Shown: piece after piece, positions 24,501 through 30,244 of the stretch
Position numbering within the stretch: the first letter of the stretch is position 1
Layout: each line of letters opens with the position of its first letter
Source of the DNA: CAIRDP01 sp037138335
GTDB lineage: Bacteria > Bacteroidota > Bacteroidia > Bacteroidales > FEN-979
Direction of reading: 5' to 3'
Assembly (NCBI GenBank): GCA_037138335.1
Contig: JBAXIO010000031.1
Location: 1 to 30,244, forward strand
Length of the DNA stretch: 30,244 nt
Position numbers and translations under genes: made by a program
The notes under the pieces: model-generated
Databases searched by the model: none
Told to the model about the DNA's origin: nothing
The model's input: only the letters and a program-made list of their open reading frames with translations

Positions 24501-25220
24501 GACTTTCCACTGGTAAACAGGGGAGGGCCCCCCGTTGACCGGTGTCGCGGTAAATGTAACCTGGGTACCGTCGCAAACCTGGCCGGCAGGTGAGGCGCTT
24601 ACCGATACACTGACCGGCAAATTTTGGCTTACCGCCATGTATACGGTGTTCGATGTGGGAGCGGGATTGCCAGCGGGGCAGTCATAGTTCGAGGTCATGA
24701 CGCATTTCACCTGGTCGCTGTTCGCAGGGATATAAGAGAAATTGGGTGAGTTCGTCCCTGAGTTTATGTTGTTGACTTTCCATTGGTAGGAAGGGGAAGA
24801 GCCCCCGTTGGTTGGTGTTGCTGTAAAAGTCGCCGTAGTTCCCTGGCATACCGGGTTAGCCGAAGCCGTCACCTGCACGCTTGCCTGCAGGTTGGGGGTC
24901 ACTGTCACATTCAGTACCGTCGGAGCTGCGGCCGTGCAGCCTGAGGCGCTGGTGAAATCTACTGCGATCCACCTGGCGCCGGCGGTGGTCCATGTCACTG
25001 TCACTGAGTTCGTCCCAAAGCCTGCGGTGATAGCCCCCCCCGACGAAATGGACCAGGTATATGCTGTACCCCCCGCATCGGTAGTGTAAACCAGGTTGAT
25101 GCTTCCCTCGCATGCGCTGGCCGGCCCATTGAGGGAAGGGGTAAATGTACAGTCGTTCCCTGCAGCCCTCCAGGGAAGGAACGATAATAACGCACAAATG
25201 ACTGCAAATACCCTTACCAT
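15519..25220 (-). CDS. giant secreted repeat protein with 32 Ig/PKD-like repeats and C-terminal FISUMP domain
   Basis: 3233 residues. A signal peptide covers about 1-20 (FAVICALLSFLPWRAAG). Residues 22-110 are a PKD-like domain (TAYTWSISSGGAITAG...VTVTW). Next come 32 tandem repeats of about 90 residues (from about 111 to about 2965), consensus PVSVSIxASANPVCxG, VTFTAxPVNGG, YQWKVNGxNAGTNS, YTPxNGDxVSCILTS, CxxGNPATSN. Each has about three cysteines, suggesting disulfides after export. A linker domain (GTWSGVGVAGDIFTPSSVP) leads to a FISUMP domain at about 3050-3233 (TYATQLIGTQCWMAKNLDF, YQWDELMQY, CPPNWHVPSEAEWFALE, SVRCVKD). No type IX secretion C-terminal domain or sortase motif is seen. 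Likely extracellular, adhesion or matrix; function inferred only. Repeats 1-7 and 26-32 are a duplicated block. Confidence 0.93.
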   Translation of the reverse strand: MVRVFAVICALLSFLPWRAAGNDCTFTPSLNGPASACEGSINLVYTTDAGGTAYTWSISSGGAITAGFGTNSVTVTWTTAGARWIAVDFTSASGCTAAAPTVLNVTVTPNLQASVQVTASANPVCQGTTATFTATPTNGGSSPSYQWKVNNINSGTNSPNFSYIPANSDQVKCVMTSNYDCPAGNPAPTSNTVYMAVSQNLPVSVSVSASPAGQVCDGTQVTFTATPVNGGPSPVYQWKVNGTNAGTNNYRYTYTPLNGDIVSCSLTSNTPCSSGNPATSMPVTMSVVASIPVSVSITASTNPVCKGSQVTYTANPVNEGANPTYQWVVNGVGSGTNSPVFTYTPLNGDQVSCFLQSSLTSCTTNNPAESNKIPMTVYPIVPVSVSIDVSADPVCDGTPVTFTAYPVNGGSGPSYQWKVNGTDAGANSPTFTYTPVNNDLVSCILSSTEPCPTGNPATSSAIRMTVYQILPVSVSITASANPVCAGSTVTLTAHPVNGGTLPIYEWYLNGSVVGGLGSTFTYIPSAGDQVQCRLTSYLNCTTGNPAYSNVITMGLDPELPVSISITASENPFCQGRPVQFTAIEVNGGASPSYQWQVNGINAGSNNPFFSYLPSNGDGVTCILTSDANCATGNPATSNTIVMTMNPDPPLPVTVSVAASSNPVCTGTSVTFTASPVNGGPGPLYQWKVNGVNAGINSSTYTYTPADGDLVYCLLTSDAPCTSGNPATSNTVTMNVSPFLPVSVTVSESANPCCLGAIVTFTATPINGGSSPSYQWRVNGINAGTNSSAYTYTPANNDIVSCILTSNQACANGNPATSNAVTMTVNSDPVSVSIAASANPVCPGTPVTFTAIPVNGGSSAAYQWKVNGNNAGTDSPNFTFTPANGDVVSCILSSNAPCPTGSPATSNTVFMTVNPALTVSVGITASENPVCSGSLVSFNAIPVNGGSAPVYQWQVNGINSGTNSSTFSYQPSDNDLVSCILSSSYPCPTGNPATSNVISMSVTLAMPVSVSISASANPICEGSPVSFTATAVNGGISPAYQWKVNGVNAGTNSPGYTYLPVNNDLVSCILTSSLSCSTGSPAGSNLITVSVLPYLPVSVTISASANPVCDGSTVNFTAIPVNGGSSPSYQWQVNSINAGTNSSSFSYQPSNNDLVTCILLSSYSCPSWNPATSNTITMTVNPVQPVSVTVNPSLNPACEGTTVSFTAIPVNGGSAPSYQWQVNGIDAGTNSSTFSYPPLNNDIVSCILTSNASCPVPNPATSSLTMTMDPYLPVSVSISASANPVCSGSSVTFNAAAVNGGSNPVYEWMVNGVSSGTNSPTFNYTPNNGDLVSCILTSSYHCPTGSPSTSNLIAMTVNPGQPVSVTVSPSLNPVCTGSTVTFTATPVNGGITPSYQWKVNGSNAGTNSPTFTYTPNNGDIVFCILTSDAGCATGNPATSNQVTMQVSPGLPVSVWITANHNPCCRGSLVIFNAFPINGGASPFFQWQVNGLDAGSNSTTFIYSPINGDQVTCILTSSYLCPAANPVTSNLIAMSVVDNLGVGVSISASANPVCAGTPVTFTATGTNQGYTPVYQWKVNGVNAGTNSEFFTYAPANGDKIVCELTSSEDCTLGNPATSDPVTMTVNPNHPVSVSISTPATSICTGNPVTFNATIVNGGLSPVYQWQVNGLNSGTNSPVFTYTPANNDQVKCILTSNAICPTGNPANSNTIVLTVGPSLPVSISISSNPTGTVCAGTAVSFTAAPVNGGAAPVYNWKVNGNNVGTNSPAYTYTPANNDLVKCILTSDLACASGSPATSGTLTMIVNQFRPVSVTISSPVTSVCAGTTVTCTASPVNGGSAPSYQWQVNGIDKGTNSPSFSFQPLPGDQVLCILTSNYSCPTGNPANSNPITFTVNPNLPVSVIISSPLTTLCQGAPASFTATPVNGGLSPSYQWKVNNLNAGANSPTFNYIPNNGDIVSCILTSNAICAISSQATSNTIPLSVVPSLPVSCTISTPAGTLCQGTTATFTAIPVNGGITPSYQWQVNSGNAGTNSPTFTFIPANNDIVSCILTSGYGCPSGNPATSNPITMNVTPSQPVSVTVSASANPVCEGNQVTFSANPVNGGPTPFYQWKVNGNNAGSDSPVFTYSPSNNDAVSCILTSNTSCPSGNPSTSNIITITANPWSSVSVSINPSANPVCQGTTATFTASPVNGGLTPSYQWMVNGSNAGTDSPIFNYTPANNDLVSCRMSSSLSCPSGNPANSNVVPMTVNPELPASISINASANPSCPGSLVSFTASPQNGGSTPAYQWKVNGSDAGTNLPTFTFIPASGDVVSCILTSSENCISGNPAASNNIIVSNTNPAPVSVSITSSANPVCQGAQVTFTASPVNGGASPVYQWKVNGSNAGTNSSTFSYQPSNNDVVTCKLTSSYGCPLGNPATSNTLFMAVSPALPVSVTVSASPPGDACEGEQVTFTASPVYGGSAPSYQWKVNGIDVGANNYRYTYVPLNGDVVTCVLTSNTPCSSGNPATSPPVPMTVSPNIPVSITISASATVVCAGASITFNATAVNGGSIPFYQWVVNGTGAGTNSPVFAYTPSNGDQVSCYLLSSIANCAVNNPAPSNVIPITVYSNLAVSVIIAATANPVCQGSTVTYTADPVHPGSAPHYQWVVNGLNAGTNSSTFIYQPSDNDQVSCILTSSYPCPLGSPATSNAITMTVYQVMPVSVSIAASENPACTGNQVTFTATPVNGGSLPIYEWYVNGTVVGGMGSAYSYIPSSGDQVSCRLTSYLFCTSGNPASSNVLTMTVNPELPVSVNITASQNPFCLGTLITFNATAVNGGSAPVYQWLVNGSVAGTNSPLFSYVPSNGDAVTCVLASTADCAMGSPATSNTIVMLLNPDPPLPVSVSISVSLNPVCHSNPVIFQATPTNEGSTPVYQWQVNGINQGTSSTVYSYIPNNGDQVVCILTSGSACATGNPATSNMITIVKEALAVSLDLCNNKTTHDARAFTLGIGTPLGGTWSGVGVAGDIFTPSSVPLNVDFVNVTYTYTNTFVCTASATQVIQLFPPGGGFICKQTLTDVRNGNTYATQLIGTQCWMAKNLDFGTFTPYSAYQTNNCLAEKYCYDDLPGNCTLTGGLYQWDELMQYQSAPGSQGLCPPNWHVPSEAEWFALESNLSGQGNAGDSLKSGGSSGFNALLPGVLYSKTTWAFPGFATFFWTATTTSASRAIAHSLNQFNKSVSDYPALRSNAFSVRCVKD
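16328..24890 (-). repeat. 32 tandem ~270-bp coding repeats with a duplicated seven-repeat block
   Basis: The repeats have higher-order structure. Repeats 1-7 (about 23008-24890) match repeats 26-32 (about 16328-18203) one for one, including private features: SPAGQVC/SPPGDAC, the QWVVNG with NNPA version, EWYLNG/EWYVNG with VVGG, NPFC, and the linker NPDPPLP. The 20-mer taccattcgtaaataggcag occurs at 17017-17036 and 23701-23720. Repeats 8 and 16 share NPCC and INGG. Repeats 18-22 form a subtype with SP/STP...C in place of ANPVC. Confidence 0.88.
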
Positions 25221-25304
25221 AATAGTATTGACTTAATAAAGTCCCTCCGGGTTGTCCCTGCAGTAAGCCAAAGTGAGTAAAATTATTAATTAAGTCCTGA
25301 ATTG

Positions 25305-25312
25305 CAAATGTA
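25305..25312 (-). promoter_or_regulatory. candidate -7 box for the giant repeat-protein gene
   Basis: The minus strand reads TACATTTG, matching the Bacteroidota -7 consensus TAnnTTTG, about 85 bp before the start codon at 25220. No TTG is found at the usual -33 spacing. It overlaps the stem-loop at 25310-25332, which may matter for readthrough from the lipoprotein gene upstream. Confidence 0.42.
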
Positions 25313-25332
25313 ACAGACTACTGATCTGTTAC
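25310..25332 (-). terminator. stem-loop after the BNR lipoprotein gene
   Basis: gtaacaga (25310-25317) and tctgttac (25325-25332) form a perfect 8-bp stem with a 7-nt loop, 11 bp past the stop codon of the minus-strand lipoprotein gene. The run of T after it is weak (ATTT), so it is a plausible but not classical terminator. Confidence 0.5.
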
Positions 25333-25343
25333 CATGAATCCAA

Positions 25344-26405
25344 TCATTTATTCTGTTCGTACACACAGAGGTCAGAGAGGGGTACGTTTGGAGTGGTTTT
25401 CTGTATGGCCCAGTTGCTGCCAAAGTTTGATGAGTAGAGAATGCTTCCTGAAATATAGTTTGTATTGTCGCCTATGACGATCCATATTTTGTTGCTCCCC
25501 GATGTGACAATTCGTTTGAATGATGAACTGAGGTTATAAGGCCGGTGTTTTGTATAATTACTTCCCAGGTCTTTTGAAATCCACAGGGTCCCCTGCTCAC
25601 CACAGGCTAAAATCGTACTACCGCTTAAATACGACAGGCTGTGTACCTTCAAAGAATCACCCGGGGAAATGTTATGCCAGTTCAATCCCTTGTTGGTAGT
25701 CTTATATATCCTGTTTCCTCCACAGATGAATGCCAGTGAATCGTTCAGAAATATTCCTTGTTCCCAGGCACCCTTGTATGACGGGTCTATTGTAAGTGAT
25801 GTTGCAGCAACCTGGTTTTCATCGATGAGAAAGGCAGCATTTCCGTTATTGTTTTGCGTTGAATCGATGATGTTACCCAGGACCAGGGCCTGGTTTTGCT
25901 TATTAAAGCTTACCGAAGTAAAGGAGATGTGTGATGCAGGGTCAGGCCTTAGTTTATTCCAGCTGAGGCCGTTATCTTTTGTGAAGACAAGGTCGCCATT
26001 ATCGCTTCCGGCCATGATGATGCCTGTAGAAGAAGATGCTATACAGTTCAGCTTCATCCCGATCAATACGGAAGAGGATCCCGTTCTTGTCCAGGTTTTG
26101 CCCTGGTCGCCTGAAAACAGGACAAGGCCATAACCCAGGGAAATCCCCCCGGCAGCATAGATATTATTCTGATCAATGGCTGTAATGCAAGAAAGTTCAT
26201 TCAGATATAAATCTCCCAAACCTGAAACCCCATACCAATTGAGGCCGTCGCTGTTGGTCATGAATATCTGCCCGTAATCCTGGTATTTTCCTCCAACTCC
26301 CCATCCCATATGCCCGGTAGTATCAGGGATTTCGGTTTTAGGCCCGCATGAAAAAAGACCAAGGATCAGAGTGAGAAAGATGATACAGTACTTTGAAGTT
26401 GCCAT
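25344..26405 (-). CDS. secreted lipoprotein with BNR/Asp-box beta-propeller (Ycf48-like)
   Basis: 353 residues with a lipoprotein signal (IIFLTLILGLFSCGPK, lipid-modified Cys20). The body has repeated Asp-box motifs S-x-D-x-G-x-x-W: TNSDGLNWY, SGDQGKTWT, TKDNGLSWN, TTNKGLNWH, SKDLGSNYT and SSNFGSNWA, spaced about 45-70 residues apart, as in BNR or Ycf48-type propellers. Recurrent IYAAGG, IIMAGSDNGDL and ILACGEQGTLW strands fit blades. Such proteins are common extracellular or outer-membrane lipoproteins in Bacteroidota and bind rather than catalyse; no catalytic residues are evident. It lies 123 bp upstream of the giant repeat-protein gene on the same strand, and the two may act together at the cell surface, though each seems to have its own promoter. 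Confidence 0.85.
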   Translation of the reverse strand: MATSKYCIIFLTLILGLFSCGPKTEIPDTTGHMGWGVGGKYQDYGQIFMTNSDGLNWYGVSGLGDLYLNELSCITAIDQNNIYAAGGISLGYGLVLFSGDQGKTWTRTGSSSVLIGMKLNCIASSSTGIIMAGSDNGDLVFTKDNGLSWNKLRPDPASHISFTSVSFNKQNQALVLGNIIDSTQNNNGNAAFLIDENQVAATSLTIDPSYKGAWEQGIFLNDSLAFICGGNRIYKTTNKGLNWHNISPGDSLKVHSLSYLSGSTILACGEQGTLWISKDLGSNYTKHRPYNLSSSFKRIVTSGSNKIWIVIGDNTNYISGSILYSSNFGSNWAIQKTTPNVPLSDLCVYEQNK

Positions 26406-26423
26406 TTACTTATTTTTCATATG

Positions 26424-26431
26424 CAAAGTTA
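26424..26431 (-). promoter_or_regulatory. candidate -7 box for the BNR lipoprotein gene
   Basis: The minus strand reads TAACTTTG, an exact TAnnTTTG match, 19 bp upstream of the ATG at 26405. The -33 region has no clear TTG at 18-20 bp. The same octamer precedes the DUF4160 gene at 29901. Confidence 0.45.
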
Positions 26432-26583
26432 TGAAAATGTTATGAAATATGCCATTTTTCCGGATATTTTATGTCAACCTTATAAAATAATTAATTAAAT
26501 CATGTTTGTATTATTATGAGTTGTTATCTTAGTGTCGGATATGGCTTCTTTGCAAAAGTTATAAAGGGGAAAATCATTCTTCA

Positions 26584-26997
26584 ATGAATCTGAATATGAA
26601 CAAGATAAATATACTGGTAGTTGATGATAATGAAATCAACCAGGATCTTGTCACAGCTTACCTGAATAAATACCCGATAAAGCTTTATTATTCATCCAAC
26701 GGACTTGAGGCCATTAATTTTGTTGAATCTTTCCCTGATACTGATATTGTGATGATGGATTTGAATATGCCGGTATTGAATGGATTCGAAGCCTTGCATG
26801 CCATAAAAAAGAAACTCCCCTTTTTACCTGTAATTGCTGTAACTGCTTTCCCTTCGAAATATGAAAGAGATGACGCCATTTATGCTGGTTTTGATGCTTA
26901 CCTTGATAAACCTCTTGACAAGGAACTGCTTCTCTCGGTGATTGCTTCATTCCTTCCCGATGAGCAAAGGAGGTTGTTTATTAAAGCTGACCGATAA
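26584..26997 (+). CDS. stand-alone response-regulator receiver domain (CheY-like)
   Basis: 137 residues forming a single receiver domain: acidic pair Asp14-Asp15 in ILVVDDNEINQ, phospho-acceptor Asp59 in VMMDLNMPVLNGFEAL, Thr87 in VIAVTAF, and Lys109 in AYLDKPLDKE. There is no output domain. The D-D-N-E-x-N sequence is typical of receiver modules split from hybrid histidine kinases, so it probably serves a phosphorelay or binds a partner protein. The ATG at 26584 is used; a second at 26596 is possible. No kinase gene is adjacent. It converges on the TviB-like gene, the two stop codons being separated only by a heptamer array. Confidence 0.92.
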   Translation: MNLNMNKINILVVDDNEINQDLVTAYLNKYPIKLYYSSNGLEAINFVESFPDTDIVMMDLNMPVLNGFEALHAIKKKLPFLPVIAVTAFPSKYERDDAIYAGFDAYLDKPLDKELLLSVIASFLPDEQRRLFIKADR

Positions 26998-27033
26998 TTC
27001 CCTGATTCCCGCTCCCTGCTCCCTGCTCCCTGC
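26997..27033. repeat. GCTCCCT heptamer array between convergent genes
   Basis: Units attccct, gattccc, gctccct, gctccct, gctccct plus a partial gc fill the whole gap between two converging stop codons. The reverse complement (agcaggg, agcggga, atcaggg) belongs to the same family as the array at 13374-13443. Confidence 0.88.
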
Positions 27034-28410
<1,377 letters not shown>

Positions 28411-28435
28411 ACGAGATTGTTTAGGGTTATTTAGA

Positions 28436-28443
28436 CAAAGGTA
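28436..28443 (-). promoter_or_regulatory. candidate -7 box for the TviB-like gene
   Basis: The minus strand reads TACCTTTG, an exact TAnnTTTG match, 26 bp upstream of the start at 28410. There is no clear TTG at -33; that area is instead occupied by the cgtgatgag repeat array. Confidence 0.45.
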
Positions 28444-28450
28444 TAAAAAT

Positions 28451-28477
28451 CGTTATGAGCGTGATGAGCGTGATGGG
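28451..28477. repeat. 9-bp CGTGATGAG tandem array
   Basis: cgttatgag, cgtgatgag and cgtgatggg follow one another without gaps, with a further gtgatgatatgag remnant to 28487. The unit shares the cgtga core with the 7- and 12-bp families and sits over the -33 region of the candidate TviB-like promoter. Confidence 0.7.
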
Positions 28478-28487
28478 GTGATGATAT

Positions 28488-28772
28488 GAGAGGGAATTTG
28501 TCCCATTCTATTACCCGACGAAAGCCAACCAGTTAGGGAGTCATTACTTGTGATTTATAGTATTGGGGCTTGACATTAAGCAGGGGTTGTACTAATAATT
28601 ATAATTTATTAGATTGAAAAACAGAAAGATAAAATATGAATTTAACTTTTTTTAACTATCACACAGCGGTTTTAAATTTTACCCTGTCATTATCCTATAG
28701 TAAATTCCATATCATACACTTTATTAACTTCTTATGACTGAAACTTTATGTCTCATTTAAAACATATACGTT
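28488..28772. other. intergenic, no gene recognised
   Basis: AT-rich spacer between the TviB-like gene and the decayed RteC-like copy. The only recognisable item is gcaggggttgtac at 28580-28592, which resembles, inverted, the sequence at 11282-11295 upstream of the phage-like module. Confidence 0.45.
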
Positions 28773-29270
28773 ATGTCAACATTCCCTTTACATCAGTCGC
28801 TTCTTGATAATATCTTCGACAGATTGGAAGAAGCTTCAAACATCATCCTGGATTTCACGGTATGTGATCCGAAGGAAAGCTCAGTGCTTAAGGATGATTT
28901 CATGGTTAACACCGTTAACGGCTTTAAAACGGATGCCGATTTTTCGGATCATTTATGGGCGCTCACCGACGAGGCAACATAGAGGATCATGGAAGTTATC
29001 CCCACTCTTGCTAAGGATCAGCATGTCCATTTTCTGACCGATGCCCATAAAAGATTGGAGCTTCTTCTGAAAATCGTACAAAAGGAGCATGCCTTCGATC
29101 CTGTCAAAGGCAGCAGGGATACCTGGCTGTTTGTTAACCCGGCCTTTCGATGTAACGACATTAACGGGATCCCTCCCTGGCTGCGTGTGCAGCTCATTCG
29201 CCGGGCCCATTTTTTTGCCTGCTCCTGGAAAAAGGTGATCCGCTATTTGTTTTTCGACTGCCAGGGTTGA
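28773..29270 (+). pseudogene. partial paralogue of the RteC-like gene with in-frame TAG
   Basis: Two open frames, 28773-28982 and 28989-29270, are in the same reading frame and separated by a single TAG at 28980-28982. Read through, the ~165 residues align with the N-terminal half of the protein at 14554: LLDNIFDRLEEASNIILDF against MLDEIFYPIEDYSKIVIDY, DDFMVNTVNGF against ESFTVISVNGSF, HKRLELLLKIVQ against IRRLKQLKTIIR, and LRVQLIRRAHFFACSWKKVIRYLF against AEVLVKTSMYAYCWRKRVKEYV. The C-terminal helical domain is missing. The simplest reading is a truncated, stop-interrupted pseudogene. Genome-wide TAG recoding is unlikely because no neighbouring gene shows internal TAG. Confidence 0.7.
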
Positions 29271-29328
29271 CATATTGAGCAGTTTAGCTGGTTCTTTAAT
29301 ATCATCAGCCAGTCATCATAAACCCTGA

Positions 29329-29607
29329 TCAGGGAGTATCATTCACCATTTTGCCGGCTGAATCTGCAAGCTCATAAAGGGTTTCAGGTGCTATGTCAGC
29401 CCCGTTTGGCCACGAGATCGTCCATCCGTCGACAAAGAATTTTTTAAAGTAATCGACGTTCGTTAACGGCTCAAATATGCCTTGTCCGACATAAGGTCGT
29501 AAGTCAATGTTCCCTTCTTTCCCGTTACTGAAGACAAGATGTATATGATAATCATTCAGATACTTAGCTTCGATCACACGGGGCATATATACGGTTTTCA
29601 TAACCAT
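29329..29607 (-). CDS. DUF2442 protein, possible antitoxin-like partner
   Basis: 92 residues (90 if the ATG at 29601 is used). RVIEAKYLNDYHIHLVFSNGKEGNIDLRPYVGQGIFEPL, then WPNGADIAPETLYEL near the C terminus, is the DUF2442 signature. The gene begins 3 bp after the DUF4160 gene ends. DUF4160-DUF2442 pairs are widespread in bacterial genomes and have been suggested to be toxin-antitoxin-like modules; no activity can be read from this sequence. The two proteins are both small, have no export signals and are presumably cytosolic and co-expressed from the promoter upstream of DUF4160. Confidence 0.87.
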   Translation of the reverse strand: MVMKTVYMPRVIEAKYLNDYHIHLVFSNGKEGNIDLRPYVGQGIFEPLTNVDYFKKFFVDGWTISWPNGADIAPETLYELADSAGKMVNDTP

Positions 29608-29610
29608 GTT

Positions 29611-29871
29611 TTAATGTAAAGGTTCAATTTTATTAATGCTTGTTTTTGCAGAGATATTTTTCCAATTTACTTCCAACTCTGTCTTTCGTAAAAGGGCCCA
29701 TTCTTTAATCAGCCTTAAAGCAGTAGAGGATTTTATATTTCCCTGAAGCATTGCGCCATCAAAATTGAAAATTCCTTCCGTGCCCTGGTATTCGGCATGA
29801 AAATGAGGTGGATTATGCTCACTGAAAAACATCCTGATTATAATCCCGAAAAACATTGAAACATACGGCAT
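29611..29871 (-). CDS. DUF4160 protein, possible toxin-like partner
   Basis: 86 residues. GIIIRMFFSEHNPPHFHAEY followed by G-x-x-x-x-F-x-x-D-G and a helix ending in WALLRKTELEVNW is the DUF4160 signature; the H-x-P-P-H-F-H-like cluster (HNPPHFHAEY) suggests metal binding or catalysis. Length is normal. It is the first gene of the pair with DUF2442 and has the best promoter in the window 30 bp upstream. A toxin-antitoxin role is a common proposal for this pair, not something the sequence proves. Confidence 0.87.
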   Translation of the reverse strand: MPYVSMFFGIIIRMFFSEHNPPHFHAEYQGTEGIFNFDGAMLQGNIKSSTALRLIKEWALLRKTELEVNWKNISAKTSINKIEPLH

Positions 29872-29900
29872 GATGGATCAGGTATTTATTGATCGTTTTA

Positions 29901-29930
29901 CAAAGTTACATGAGATTTATCAAATATCAA
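29901..29930 (-). promoter_or_regulatory. Bacteroidota promoter of the DUF4160/DUF2442 pair
   Basis: On the minus strand a TTG (plus-strand caa, 29928-29930) is followed after 19 bp by TAACTTTG (plus-strand caaagtta, 29901-29908), fitting the TTG-N19-TAnnTTTG consensus. The predicted transcript start is roughly 25 bp before the DUF4160 ATG at 29871. Confidence 0.62.
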
Positions 29931-30212
29931 CCAAGAGCTTTTCATTTTCTTACCCGTGCGATGTTACTTCATCCGCCGAAGGTGAAAAAGTAATATCCGA
30001 AATGAGACCGAATTATGAAATCTGTTTTCCTTAATGTTGACAAAACGCCAAAAAAACTCATATATGTCAACCTCCCTGAAATTCGAATACCGCCTCTGGC
30101 AGCTTCTGCTATAGATTGTAAAGGGTGATTGGTGAGTCATGATTCGGTTCATGATCATGCCCAAATTTTAATGGTCAGTACTGCGGGTAACGCTTCGATT
30201 TCCTTCGATTTG
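29931..30212. other. intergenic, no gene recognised
   Basis: Nothing convincing is seen. A 66-codon minus-strand frame at 29964-30164 has no recognisable motif, an unlikely composition and several Met codons at its start, and I do not treat it as a gene. Confidence 0.45.
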
Positions 30213-30237
30213 AACTGTTCGGAATTTCCGAACAGTT
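30213..30237. repeat. 25-bp perfect palindrome
   Basis: aactgttcggaa and ttccgaacagtt are perfect inverted arms of 12 bp around a single central t, flanked by tcga on both sides and preceded by cttcgattt/ccttcgattt direct repeats. It could be an operator, a terminator stem or a mobile-element end; the window stops 7 bp later, so the context is missing. Confidence 0.7.
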
Positions 30238-30244
30238 GCTTCGA

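Noticed and set aside
15557..25207. Many plus- and minus-strand open frames within the giant gene
   Set aside because: They mirror the 270-bp repeat period in other frames and have skewed composition; the 3233-residue frame explains the region.
28773..29270. TAG recoded as an amino acid
   Set aside because: Only this decayed, truncated copy has an internal TAG; none of the intact genes here does, and there is no suppressor tRNA in the window.
29964..30164. 66-codon minus-strand hypothetical gene
   Set aside because: No motif and no promoter were seen, and three in-frame Met codons start a composition unlike the neighbouring proteins.

Overview
The window looks like a chromosomal segment of a member of the Bacteroidota, probably a free-living or environmental Bacteroidales-type lineage. 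The evidence is a secreted giant repeat protein ending in a FISUMP (Fibrobacter succinogenes major paralogous) domain, TAnnTTTG-type -7 promoter boxes, weak Shine-Dalgarno signals, a capsule cluster headed by a winged-helix/degenerate nucleotidyltransferase regulator, and a GH108 endolysin. No rRNA, tRNA, CRISPR array or transposase was found.

Layout. (1) 147-9999, all on the minus strand: a surface-polysaccharide operon, read from right to left. It starts with a cluster regulator and a nucleotide-sugar dehydrogenase. An AT-rich cassette follows: gmd, a CMP-sugar synthetase, a YhcH/NanQ-like sugar-acid anomerase, an HpcH/HpaI aldolase, an SDR epimerase, a 6-phosphogluconolactonase-like protein, a HAD phosphatase, a 2-hydroxyacid dehydrogenase and a Wzy-like polymerase. 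Genes overlap or nearly touch. The set suggests assembly and CMP-activation of an unusual 2-keto-3-deoxy sugar acid. (2) 10.0-10.8 kb: two large inverted arrays of 12-13-bp units. (3) 10.8-15.5 kb, plus strand: a truncated four-helix-bundle gene, then a phage-derived module with a beta-roll tail-fibre-like protein, a small holin-like protein, a GH108 endolysin, a probable unimolecular spanin, a protein of unknown function and a distantly RteC-like protein. (4) 15.5-25.2 kb, minus: one 3233-residue secreted protein with 32 repeats of about 90 residues and a C-terminal FISUMP domain, preceded by a BNR-propeller lipoprotein gene. (5) 26.6-28.4 kb: a stand-alone receiver-domain protein and, convergent with it, a TviB/WbpA-type nucleotide-sugar dehydrogenase. 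(6) 28.7-30.2 kb: a decayed second copy of the RteC-like gene with an in-frame TAG, a DUF4160/DUF2442 pair with a good promoter, and a 25-bp perfect palindrome at the right edge.

The most unusual feature is a population of very short tandem repeats (7-, 9- and 12-13-bp units). They are often arranged as a direct arm followed by a reverse-complement arm. They fill intergenic spaces, are inserted in frame inside three genes, and in three genes of the phage-like module contain the stop codon itself. They behave like a family of small dispersed hairpin elements. I do not recognise them as a named family.
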